A stretch of 45,339 nucleotides of DNA from an uncultured Candidatus Saccharibacteria bacterium (lineage in GTDB: Bacteria; Patescibacteriota; Saccharimonadia; Saccharimonadales; Saccharimonadaceae). Every line of letters starts with the position of its first letter. The first letter of the stretch is position 1. The stretch lies in NCBI GenBank assembly GCA_947253945.1, contig CAMYAY010000007.1, forward strand, positions 1 through 45,339, given 5' to 3'. The notes under the pieces were generated by a model, which saw only the letters and a list, made by a program, of their open reading frames with translations, searched no databases and had not been told where the DNA came from. Shown here piece after piece: positions 14,986 through 22,784 of this stretch. A program made the position numbers and the translations under genes.

Positions 14986-16215
14986 TTAAACGCTTCGTTT
15001 TGCAGCCGCTTGGCGTGTCTGAATTTCGTGTGCCTTTTGAATGGCTTGCTCGCGCGTTAGATTGTCGAGTTCTAGCCAGAAAGTTGAGCCTTGGCCATAG
15101 ACACTTTTAACACCAACGGTACCACCGATGTTGTCTGCCAGACGTTTAATTAGATAGAGTCCGAGCCCAGTACCGCCAATCTCACGGGTTTGACTATTGT
15201 CGACTCGGTAAAACTTTTGGAACAGATGGGGAACATCCTCCTCTGGAATGCCGATTCCGGTGTCGGTCACAGAAAAACGCACACGACTATTATCGACATA
15301 GACGCTAACTTTAATGCCGCCTTGCTTGGTGTATTTAACGGCGTTTTCTAACATATTATCGAGTATTTCATTTAGTTGGTCTAAGTCAGCGCAAATAATG
15401 GCGGGCGGAGCTAAAATGCGTTCACCATGTAATGGTCCGTCCCCGTCGGTATCGCTAAACTGTAGCGTCAATCCTTTGGCGGCAGCTTTACCGACAAAGT
15501 CTTGCACTGCTTGTTTGGCGACCAATTTAGCGTCAAGTAGGCAAGGATTGTTATCAATGCGATGGTCGTCGGCTTTAGTGACATCTAGCAAGTCTTGAAA
15601 TAGGCGCCCAAGTCGCTTAACAGACTCATGGGCTTTTTGAGCATACATACGCGCTCGATTATCGATTGTGGCCGTCTCGGGATTTAATATCATACCAAGA
15701 TAACCTTCAATAATGGCTACTGGAGTGCGCATTTCGTGACTAGCAGTTGAAATAAAGTCGGTTTGAGCGTTTTGCTCGGCGCGCTCGTGTGTAATATCGC
15801 GAAAAACAACAATGGCACCGTTATTGACGGTCAGATTACCATCCTGTTTTGTAATTGGTGTAACCTTGATGGATACTGACACTTTCTGTTCGGAATGAGT
15901 TAGTAAATGGAATGAATCACTTGCTTGAACTTTATTGGATGATAACGCTCGAGAAATTGGGTTTTCAGCATCAGATATTGGCTGGCTAGCGCCGTTAACA
16001 AAATGAAAAATAGTTTTATAGTTTAATTGCAATGTTTCTGCTTCTGTCCAGGCTAGTAGTTGTTCTGCCGCGGGATTAAATAATTGGATCACGCCATTAG
16101 CATCGATAAAGGTGATGCCATCAGATATATTGTCAATTACTATTTTAGCTCTAAGTTCAATGTCATCCGATGTCGGTGACGTAGATAAATCATTTGATTT
16201 GTTGAAGCTAAACAA
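14986..16215 (-). CDS. Soluble PAS-domain sensor histidine kinase
   Basis: 409 residues from TTG 16215, supported by AAGGGTGGG upstream; no ATG lies nearby. Domains in order: PAS (residues about 22-130, DGITFIDANGVIQLFNPA), HisKA with phospho-acceptor His in STASHEMRTPVAI, then HATPase_c with N box (NMLENAVKYT), G1 box (DTGIGIPEED) and G2 (GGTGLGLYLIKRL). No membrane span, so it should sense a cytoplasmic or redox signal. It probably phosphorylates the response regulator just downstream. Confidence 0.93.
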   Translation of the reverse strand: MFSFNKSNDLSTSPTSDDIELRAKIVIDNISDGITFIDANGVIQLFNPAAEQLLAWTEAETLQLNYKTIFHFVNGASQPISDAENPISRALSSNKVQASDSFHLLTHSEQKVSVSIKVTPITKQDGNLTVNNGAIVVFRDITHERAEQNAQTDFISTASHEMRTPVAIIEGYLGMILNPETATIDNRARMYAQKAHESVKRLGRLFQDLLDVTKADDHRIDNNPCLLDAKLVAKQAVQDFVGKAAAKGLTLQFSDTDGDGPLHGERILAPPAIICADLDQLNEILDNMLENAVKYTKQGGIKVSVYVDNSRVRFSVTDTGIGIPEEDVPHLFQKFYRVDNSQTREIGGTGLGLYLIKRLADNIGGTVGVKSVYGQGSTFWLELDNLTREQAIQKAHEIQTRQAAAKRSV

Positions 16216-16240
16216 TTCCCACCCTTAAGATAATATTATT

Positions 16241-16315
16241 TGGTGACCTCGCGGGGAATCGAACCCCGGTTGTTGGGATGAGAACCCAATGTCCTAGCCG
16301 CTAGACGACAAGGCC
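16241..16315 (-). tRNA. tRNA-Glu (anticodon CTC)
   Basis: 75 bases including encoded CCA. Acceptor GGCCTTG pairs with CGAGGTC (one or two G-U pairs), D arm, anticodon stem TTGGG/CCCAA with loop TTCTCAT, and a T arm CGGGGTTCGATTCCCCG. Loop position 34-36 reads CTC. Confidence 0.93.
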
Positions 16316-16326
16316 ACGCTTATATT

Positions 16327-16355
16327 ATATTACCAAAATGCGGGGAGGATTGCAA
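16327..16355 (-). promoter_or_regulatory. Promoter of tRNA-Glu
   Basis: Reverse strand TTGCAA (16350-16355), 17-base spacer, TAATAT (16327-16332) with TGG before it (extended -10). The tRNA starts 11 bases further on. Confidence 0.7.
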
Positions 16356-16360
16356 TAATT

Positions 16361-17905
16361 TTATTGAATTATTTTATTGTGATTACGTAACATTGCTGCA
16401 GATCTAAAACTGGCTGGTTGGGCAAGCGGAGTGTCGCTAATTTTATTTTGTCCCAATACGTAAAGTGGTAGCCAAACAGTAAATGTAGTACCCTTACCCT
16501 CGTTTGATTCAACCACGATAAAGCCATTGTGCTGCTTAACGATGGCGCGTGAAATATATAGTCCAAGTCCAGAGCCGCCAATGGCCTGTTTAGACCGTCC
16601 ACTACGATAGAACTTGCTAAATAGGTTTTGCATAGCGGTTGGCGTAATGCCAATGCCGTTGTCGTGTACACTAATAACTAAGAAATTTTCTTCGGTTCGC
16701 GCTGAGACTTCAATTTTGCCATCCGCTCCGGTATATTTAATAGCATTATCGACGAAATTGTTGATAACTTCGTCAATTAAGCTGCGGTCAGCAAAGATGC
16801 TTGGTAAATTATCCGGTATATCCCAACTTAATTTACGTTGTGCTGTTGTAGCTCGTAACGACAAGTCGTCTTTAATATCATCCAGTATATTATATACTGT
16901 AATTTCTTTAGGTCTAAAGCGCAAAGAACTATGGTCGTAACGACTAGCATTAAGTATGTTATTGATGTAAGATGATAGCTTTTGTGCCGAAACATCGATC
17001 GAGTCGAGCGCCTTTTTATTGCTGTCGCCTAGTTTATCCCTTAAGATATCGATATAGCCGCGCATAGTGGTGATTGGTCCACGTAATTCGTGAGCAGCTA
17101 AGGTTAGAGTATCCATACTTGATTCATCGAGAATATATTTATCGGTGCGATCCACAGTAATAATTGCGATATCCATCCCGTCGATCGAGTCGCGCTGATA
17201 TTTAGCTATGACGTCATAGATATGACGGTCTGCAATACTATTAGGTGGAACATTGGCAATGTGTGTCCAGATATTTTCACTGTAAATCTCTTCGGCTTGC
17301 ATTTTTACAATCCAATCGTGTAGCGAAATTGCGCTATTGCTAAAGTCAAGCTGGATAGTTGGACGGTTAGAGATTAGACGAATTGGAGCGGCTCCATTGT
17401 TATAAACAATATCTAGGTTGCTATTAAGAATAATTACGCCAACTGGTACGACAGATAAGATGTTATCTTTTAAAACTACGCTGGACAGATTAGCTAGACC
17501 CGCGCGTTCTTGGTTGCGGCGTCGGATATCTCCAGATAACAGCGAATTAAGTTTATTTAATTCCGAACGGATATATGGTGGGCATAATTTGATACAGGTA
17601 GAGGTAAAGTTATCTAATCCCTCTAGGTTAGAGTCGCGCGATAATACTTCGCAGACAATTTTAAATGGTAGAGCAGACATGATTAGTGTGTAAGTGCCAA
17701 GCATAGTCTCTACAATAATTAGAAAAACAAACATAGCGACTACCGCCGTGTTAGATAACATAATACTATGTTCGACAATAGTGAAATATAAAAAATAAGA
17801 AATAAGCCCAATGGCGATCTGCAGGACAGTAAAAAGAGTTATAGCATATAAGCGCACGTGGTGAGCGATACGTGCATACCCAATATCATGTCTTTGCTGC
17901 TTCAT
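16361..17905 (-). CDS. Membrane sensor histidine kinase
   Basis: 514 residues. Two membrane segments near residues 18-42 and 55-80, with a very short external loop, so it may sense the membrane itself. A middle region with a PAS-like feel (SVVPVGVIILNSNLDIVYNN, near residue 150) follows. HisKA has His in LAAHELRGPITTM; HATPase_c has NNFVDNAIKYT, HDNGIGITPT and GGSGLGLYISRAI. The -10 TAAAAT with TGC before it ends 7 bases before the ATG, so the mRNA should be leaderless. No adjacent regulator; it may share the one at 13828. Confidence 0.92.
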   Translation of the reverse strand: MKQQRHDIGYARIAHHVRLYAITLFTVLQIAIGLISYFLYFTIVEHSIMLSNTAVVAMFVFLIIVETMLGTYTLIMSALPFKIVCEVLSRDSNLEGLDNFTSTCIKLCPPYIRSELNKLNSLLSGDIRRRNQERAGLANLSSVVLKDNILSVVPVGVIILNSNLDIVYNNGAAPIRLISNRPTIQLDFSNSAISLHDWIVKMQAEEIYSENIWTHIANVPPNSIADRHIYDVIAKYQRDSIDGMDIAIITVDRTDKYILDESSMDTLTLAAHELRGPITTMRGYIDILRDKLGDSNKKALDSIDVSAQKLSSYINNILNASRYDHSSLRFRPKEITVYNILDDIKDDLSLRATTAQRKLSWDIPDNLPSIFADRSLIDEVINNFVDNAIKYTGADGKIEVSARTEENFLVISVHDNGIGITPTAMQNLFSKFYRSGRSKQAIGGSGLGLYISRAIVKQHNGFIVVESNEGKGTTFTVWLPLYVLGQNKISDTPLAQPASFRSAAMLRNHNKIIQ

Positions 17906-17912
17906 TGGACTT

Positions 17913-17921
17913 ATTTTAGCA
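17913..17921 (-). promoter_or_regulatory. Extended -10 giving a leaderless start
   Basis: Reverse strand TGcTAAAAT, ending 7 bases before the ATG at 17905. Confidence 0.6.
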
Positions 17922-17943
17922 CAAACAATATCGTAATTGCTAG

Positions 17944-19389
17944 TTAGGCGGTGGCAATTGCGGCATCGATCCGAGCAAGAGTTTCATCGCGACCAAGTAA
18001 ACGCATTGTTTCTGGTAGGCCAGGACTAAATGGCGCCCAAGTTAACGCAAAGCGGATAATGCCAAACAGTACCATTGGCTTTTGACTAGTCTCAACTAGC
18101 AGCTGGTTAATGCGGTCTTGCAAAGCAGCTTCGTCGGTGAAATCGATATCTTCTAAAGCGTTTTTGGCTGCGGTCAAGAGATTAACTAGCTCGGCGGTCT
18201 CGAACTTTTTAAGTTGTTTATTGCTAGTTACCATTGTCCAATCTGGTGCCGGGCGCTTGAAGAAATATTCTGAAAGCGCTGGTAAGTCGGCTAGTGTCTT
18301 GAGGCGATCTTGCACTACAGTTAGCACAGCAAGCTGGCGTTCAGGTGTAGCTGCGTTGCCAGCTTCACCCCAGAATTTGGTAACGCGAGTGGCTAAATCA
18401 TCTACAGCTAGGCGCTTAATCCACTGGGCGTTCATCCAAAGCAAACGCTTTTCATCAAAGCGCGCACCGGAGCGCTGGACGTGAGCAAAGCTAAACTTGC
18501 TAATTAACTCATCAAGAGTAAAGATATCCTGCTCGGTGCCGTCATTCCAGCCAAGACAGGCAAGGAAGTTGAGCATTGCCTCTGGCAGATAGCCCTCATC
18601 GCGATATTCAGTAACCGATTTAGCGCCGTCGCGTTTGCCGAGTTTTTTGTGGCCGTCGGGCGCAAGAATGTGTGGCAAGTGGGCGAAAATTGGCCGTTTT
18701 ACCCCGAGAGCATCATATAACGCGAGGTATTTTGGCATTGAACTAATATACTCTTGACCGCGAATAACATGCGTCACTTGCATTAAATTGTCGTCTACAA
18801 TGTGGGCAAAATTGTAAGTTGGCAAGCCGTCTGACTTCATAATAATAAAGTCGTCTACGGCTTCGGCGCCAGCTGAGAGATCACCCATTACTTCGTCGTG
18901 CCAGTGGTAGCTTTTAGCTTCGGGCACTTTAAATCGGAGCGCTTCGTGTCCAGTCCAAGTTGGTGCAACTTCTGGCCGGTGCTCACGATACAAGAATAGC
19001 TGGTGATTATCGGCAGCTGCTTGTTTAAGTGCCTCAAGTTCGTCGTGTGAGCGCGGGTCAACATAGGCTAAACCAGCATCAACTAGCTTTTGCGCCCATT
19101 CGTGGTAAATTTCTCTGCGATTGGTTTGATGGTAGGGGCCGAAGTTGCCTTTTTCTTGACCGTTGTCATCAGGGCCTTCGTCCCAATCTAGTCCGAGCCA
19201 CTTTAAAACATCGATAATTAAGTCCTCGGCACCAGCAACAAAGCGACTTTGGTCGGTATCTTCGATGCGGAGGATGAATTGCCCATGATTTTGACGAGCA
19301 ATAAAATAAGGGTAAAGCGCCGAACGTACATTGCCAACGTGGATGTAACCAGTAGGGCTTGGCGCAAAACGTGTACGAATATTAGTCAT
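17944..19389 (-). CDS. gltX: Glutamyl-tRNA synthetase
   Basis: 481 residues from ATG 19389, where the canonical TRFAPSPTGYIHVGN begins; the upstream in-frame extension to 19494 reads into the promoter and is rejected. HIGH-type motif HVGN and KMSKS-type motif KLGKRDG are present. It charges tRNA-Glu, and may charge tRNA-Gln for amidation if no GlnRS exists. tRNA-Glu is encoded 1.6 kb downstream on the same strand. The mRNA should be leaderless. Divergent from secY. Confidence 0.97.
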   Translation of the reverse strand: MTNIRTRFAPSPTGYIHVGNVRSALYPYFIARQNHGQFILRIEDTDQSRFVAGAEDLIIDVLKWLGLDWDEGPDDNGQEKGNFGPYHQTNRREIYHEWAQKLVDAGLAYVDPRSHDELEALKQAAADNHQLFLYREHRPEVAPTWTGHEALRFKVPEAKSYHWHDEVMGDLSAGAEAVDDFIIMKSDGLPTYNFAHIVDDNLMQVTHVIRGQEYISSMPKYLALYDALGVKRPIFAHLPHILAPDGHKKLGKRDGAKSVTEYRDEGYLPEAMLNFLACLGWNDGTEQDIFTLDELISKFSFAHVQRSGARFDEKRLLWMNAQWIKRLAVDDLATRVTKFWGEAGNAATPERQLAVLTVVQDRLKTLADLPALSEYFFKRPAPDWTMVTSNKQLKKFETAELVNLLTAAKNALEDIDFTDEAALQDRINQLLVETSQKPMVLFGIIRFALTWAPFSPGLPETMRLLGRDETLARIDAAIATA

Positions 19390-19395
19390 GTTTCT

Positions 19396-19401
19396 ATTAT
19401 A
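19396..19401 (-). promoter_or_regulatory. -10 element giving a leaderless gltX mRNA
   Basis: Reverse strand TATAAT ends 6 bases before the gltX ATG. No convincing -35. Confidence 0.6.
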
Positions 19402-19417
19402 TAACAATTTGTGAGTC

Positions 19418-19446
19418 TTGACGGCGCGCGTTGATTTATATAAAAT
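19418..19446 (+). promoter_or_regulatory. secY promoter
   Basis: TTGACG (19418-19423), 17-base spacer, TAAAAT (19441-19446). It explains how secY is expressed away from the ribosomal operon. Confidence 0.75.
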
Positions 19447-19478
19447 AAGCATTGTAATTATTAAAGAAGGGTAGGAGA

Positions 19479-20882
19479 GTGAATTGGAAAACAATCTTCA
19501 AATCGCTTAGGAGCCGTGACATGCTAGCGCGTATCGGCGCGGTCTTAGGTTTGATTGTGGTATATCGCTTCCTGGCGCACATTCCGGTACCATTAGCCGA
19601 GCCAACTGCGCTAAAGGATGTTATATCGCATGCAATTTCATCGAATTCGTTTGGTGGATTTCTTAACTTGTTAACGGGAGGCGCGTTGGCTAGCTTCTCA
19701 ATTATGCTGGTGGGATTGAGCCCATACATTACAGCATCAGTGTTTACGCAGATGCTAACTAAGGCAATACCACGAGTTGAAGAGATGAATAAAGATGGCG
19801 AAAGTGGCCGCCGTCGCATTAACCAGTGGACTCGTTTATTGTCGTTTCCGCTAGCGATTTTGCAGTCGATTGCCTATATCTTCATTTTGCGTCAGAGTGT
19901 TGCGGCACAAAGTCCAACTTTGCAGGCCATGACACTTGGCCAATGGTTCATGGCAGTGACGGCCATGACGGCTGGCGCTATGTTGCTAATGTGGATTGGT
20001 GAAATCATGACTGAGAAGGGCCTTGGCGGTGGTATTACGCTATTAATCGTAATTGGTATTTTGTCGCAGATGCCGCAAACCTTCGTGTCACTTTGGGCGG
20101 CAATGACTACTGTCAACGGTAACCCATTCCACTTATTCAATTGGTTCACTATCAGTGGTCTAAATAATACGGCAACTTGGATGTCACTTGCGGTAGTACT
20201 AGCTATGCTGTTCATTCTATATATGCTAGTGAAAATTAATGAAGGTCAGCGTGTACTGACGGTTAACTATGCACGTCGCGTGCATGGCAATAGTCAATAC
20301 GGTGGTGTTACTTCGATTTTACCAATCAAGCTAATTACCGCGGGTGTGATTCCAGTGATTTTTGCTGTGGCATTTTTGGCATTGCCGGCGTTTGTTGGGC
20401 AAATTATGATTGCAGGTAATTTCCATGCTGACATTGGTCGTAACCTCGTGCTTTGGTTCCAGCGTAACAATAGTGCAGTGTTGACCGGTGGAGCGCAGCT
20501 AATCTATCCGGTAACGTACTTCTTCTTGGTAGTGGCGTTTACCTATTTCTACACTTCTATCGTCTTAAATACGCGCGAACTAGCTGAAGGTTTGCAAAAT
20601 CAGGGCGGCTTTATTGATGGCGTTCGCCCAGGTAAGCGTACCGAGCGCTATATTGGCCAAGTGGTTAACCGTTTAACGTTATTCGGTTCAATTGCACTAG
20701 GTATTATCTCCGTGCTACCATTCCTTGGTGAATACATTATGATTCACGCTGGTATGGCAGCGGCCGCATCAACTTTGTCACTCGGCGGCACGGGACTTCT
20801 AATTGTGGTAACTGGCGCACTCGAGTGCTTGCGCCAAACTAATTCAAGGGCATTAATGGTAACTTATGATGAATATCGCTAA
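19479..20882 (+). CDS. secY: Preprotein translocase subunit SecY
   Basis: 467 residues from GTG 19479; AAGAAGGG lies 7 bases upstream. About ten membrane segments. Signatures are YRFLAHIPVP near the N-terminus, GGALASFSIMLVGLSPYITASV in the plug/TM2 region (residues about 65-86), and the cytoplasmic loop RPGKRTERYI. It forms the Sec channel for export of the sortase and large secreted protein downstream. The usual followers adk and map are absent; the sortase gene overlaps its stop. Confidence 0.97.
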   Translation: MNWKTIFKSLRSRDMLARIGAVLGLIVVYRFLAHIPVPLAEPTALKDVISHAISSNSFGGFLNLLTGGALASFSIMLVGLSPYITASVFTQMLTKAIPRVEEMNKDGESGRRRINQWTRLLSFPLAILQSIAYIFILRQSVAAQSPTLQAMTLGQWFMAVTAMTAGAMLLMWIGEIMTEKGLGGGITLLIVIGILSQMPQTFVSLWAAMTTVNGNPFHLFNWFTISGLNNTATWMSLAVVLAMLFILYMLVKINEGQRVLTVNYARRVHGNSQYGGVTSILPIKLITAGVIPVIFAVAFLALPAFVGQIMIAGNFHADIGRNLVLWFQRNNSAVLTGGAQLIYPVTYFFLVVAFTYFYTSIVLNTRELAEGLQNQGGFIDGVRPGKRTERYIGQVVNRLTLFGSIALGIISVLPFLGEYIMIHAGMAAAASTLSLGGTGLLIVVTGALECLRQTNSRALMVTYDEYR

Positions 20883-21603
20883 TCGTAAATCAGTTAAAAG
20901 AAAATCAATTACTATCGCAGTAGTATTAATTGTATTGGGTATTGTAATGATCGTGGCGGCTGGGCTAATCTTTAAGAATCGCCAAGACAGTAATCACGAT
21001 AAGCAAATGTGGGATCAGCACGCCAAAGAGGCGCGGCTAAATACAGCCGAGGTTACGCCAGAAATGCGTGATAAGTATCACACTGCACCAAACAAACCGC
21101 GCTACATTAACATTCCAAAGATTAAGTTGGATAAAGTACGAGTGCTAGAGGTTGGTTTAACTAATCCAAATCGCAATGGTGAACAGCAGATTGACGCTCC
21201 TAGGGGTATTCATGATGCTGGTTGGTTTAACTGTAAGATCAATGACCGTCGAAATTCTTGCGACAAGACAACTTATCCAGAAGAAAACGACACTAATAAT
21301 GCCGTGTTAATTGATGGTCACAGTTGCTCGGGCCGTGGTTGTGTATTTGATCATATTGATCAGCTCAAGGCTGGCGATAAGGTTGATTTAGTAATGGGTG
21401 ACAATAAGACTATTAGCTATAAAGTAGTAGCTACAGAGCGCGTTAAATTGCAAGACCTTGATGTAGACAAGCTGCTACGTCCAGTTACCGCTGGCAAGGC
21501 AGGTATGAACCTGATTACTTGTGCCGGTACGTGGAGCATGAAGGATACACGTGGTGTACGTAGCATGGACCAACGCGTAATAGTCTATACCGAAAAGCTA
21601 TAA
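20866..21603 (+). CDS. Class F-like sortase
   Basis: 245 residues (ATG 20866 or 20869; no clear ribosome-binding site, the start overlaps the end of secY). N-terminal membrane anchor residues about 14-36, short linker, then the sortase barrel. Catalytic triad is visible: His152 in DGHS, Cys219 in LITC and Arg237 in DQRV. The IPKIKLD start and the APRGIHDAGWF segment match class E/F sortases of Actinobacteria-like type. An added Cys pair near the His (HSCSGRGC) may form a disulfide. It would anchor surface proteins; no LPxTG substrate is seen in this window. Confidence 0.9.
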   Translation: MMNIANRKSVKRKSITIAVVLIVLGIVMIVAAGLIFKNRQDSNHDKQMWDQHAKEARLNTAEVTPEMRDKYHTAPNKPRYINIPKIKLDKVRVLEVGLTNPNRNGEQQIDAPRGIHDAGWFNCKINDRRNSCDKTTYPEENDTNNAVLIDGHSCSGRGCVFDHIDQLKAGDKVDLVMGDNKTISYKVVATERVKLQDLDVDKLLRPVTAGKAGMNLITCAGTWSMKDTRGVRSMDQRVIVYTEKL

Positions 21604-21608
21604 GGCTA

Positions 21609-21638
21609 TTGCACATAGCATAGCGCTAGTGTTATAAT
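21609..21638 (+). promoter_or_regulatory. Promoter of the 21663 gene
   Basis: TTGCAC (21609-21614), 18-base spacer, TATAAT (21633-21638) with TGt before it. Predicted start is near 21645. Confidence 0.7.
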
Positions 21639-21662
21639 GTTAGTATGTATAAGGAGGTGGAG

Positions 21663-22193
21663 ATGGATGATGGGCACGCAAAACAAGCGTCAAGTGGTCT
21701 TGGCGATAATTCTCCAGCCAAGCAGTCGATTAACCTATACAAAGTTTGTACCGTTGTACTAGGGATTGTCGCACTAACTGAAACATTAGGCTTAATAACA
21801 TTTGCCATAATGCTATGTGTAAAAAAGCTTGAGATTGTTTCCACGATGAGCGGCCGCCGCGTTGCTGAAATCTATAACGTGTGTGATGGAAAAACCGTAG
21901 CGCGGTGGAATAACATCTACAGTCCTAACGCCAAAGGGGAGACTCTGAATGCCGTATCAGAGGTGAACAAGCTAGTAGATGACGTGAAAAGGCGGCCTGA
22001 TTATGAGAAGGACCCTACTTGCCAGTACTTCATTTTTCAAGCCGCTCTCTATAATAACGATATCAAGAGTATGCACAAATCCTTTGACGCAATAATGGCG
22101 CTCAACAAGAGAGGCAGTCATATTAATGATAATTTGATGCATCGTCGGTCAATTCAGAACATGGGGGCAATGCTCGGCCATTCTAAAGTGTAA
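21663..22193 (+). CDS. One-pass membrane protein, paralog 1
   Basis: 176 residues from ATG 21663, which has AAGGAGG 5 bases upstream; the ATG at 21645 coincides with the predicted transcription start. A cytoplasmic N-terminus of about 25 residues precedes a membrane segment (VCTVVLGIVALTETLGLITF), then an external domain with conserved AEIYNVCDGK and EKDPTCQYFIFQAALYNND. The two Cys probably form a disulfide. Family not recognised. It is a tandem paralog of 22258 and lies between a sortase and a giant exported protein. Confidence 0.8.
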   Translation: MDDGHAKQASSGLGDNSPAKQSINLYKVCTVVLGIVALTETLGLITFAIMLCVKKLEIVSTMSGRRVAEIYNVCDGKTVARWNNIYSPNAKGETLNAVSEVNKLVDDVKRRPDYEKDPTCQYFIFQAALYNNDIKSMHKSFDAIMALNKRGSHINDNLMHRRSIQNMGAMLGHSKV

Positions 22194-22198
22194 GAGCT

Positions 22199-22229
22199 TT
22201 GACTGCTTAGTGAGTTAATGTGATATTAA
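22199..22229 (+). promoter_or_regulatory. Weak candidate promoter of the 22258 gene
   Basis: TTGACT (22199-22204) and TGaTATTAA (-10 at 22224-22229), spacer 19. It could allow separate expression of the second paralog and the surface protein. Confidence 0.35.
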
Positions 22230-22257
22230 AGCAATTGTAGGAGAGAAGGAAGTAGGA

Positions 22258-22776
22258 ATGGACGAATCAGAGCAGCAAGTCGCAAGTGTACCGTACAGCA
22301 GCAATGAACCGCCGCGCCGGAGTATCTTTAAAGTACTAACTATCGTTTTAGGTGTGTGTGTGGCATTTGAAACCATTGTTTTGGTGGTACTAGGTGTTTT
22401 GTTTGGTGGCAAATGGCTTACGCTGATATCTAAAGTTAGAACTAGCCACAGTGCTGAAATATATAACGTGTGCGATGATAAGCTGATTGACCGTTGGAAC
22501 TGGTTTCATGATCCAGACGGCAACAAAAGTCCTATAGTATGGGATGTTGCTAATATTGCTAAAGAGGCTAGTCGTCGGCCGAACTACGAGAAGGATCCGA
22601 CTTGCCAATACTTTATTTTCCAGTCTGCTCTATACAATAATGATGCTGATACCATGCAACGATCGTTTGACGTTATAAACAAACTATCACAGAAGGGTAT
22701 TGCGATAAATAGTCGTGTAGCATATAGGCTATCGTTAGATGAAATGAAAAGTGCGCTAACTAGAGTTAAGAAGTGA
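22258..22776 (+). CDS. One-pass membrane protein, paralog 2
   Basis: 172 residues, with AGAAGGAAG upstream. Same layout as the 21663 product: short N-terminus, membrane segment (FKVLTIVLGVCVAFETIVLV), then the shared external motifs AEIYNVCDDK, RWNWF and EKDPTCQYFIFQSALYNND, and SFDVINKLSQKG. The C-terminal region is helical. Family unknown. Its TGA stop lies 8 bases before the start of the large surface protein, so the two are probably translated from one mRNA. Confidence 0.8.
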   Translation: MDESEQQVASVPYSSNEPPRRSIFKVLTIVLGVCVAFETIVLVVLGVLFGGKWLTLISKVRTSHSAEIYNVCDDKLIDRWNWFHDPDGNKSPIVWDVANIAKEASRRPNYEKDPTCQYFIFQSALYNNDADTMQRSFDVINKLSQKGIAINSRVAYRLSLDEMKSALTRVKK

Positions 22777-22784
22777 GGTTGGTT

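Noticed and set aside
19390..19494. Extended N-terminus of gltX
   Set aside because: The extension reads through the gltX/secY promoter region and is unlike GluRS N-termini.
21645..22193. Start at ATG 21645
   Set aside because: It coincides with the predicted transcription start and the strong AAGGAGG lies between it and ATG 21663.
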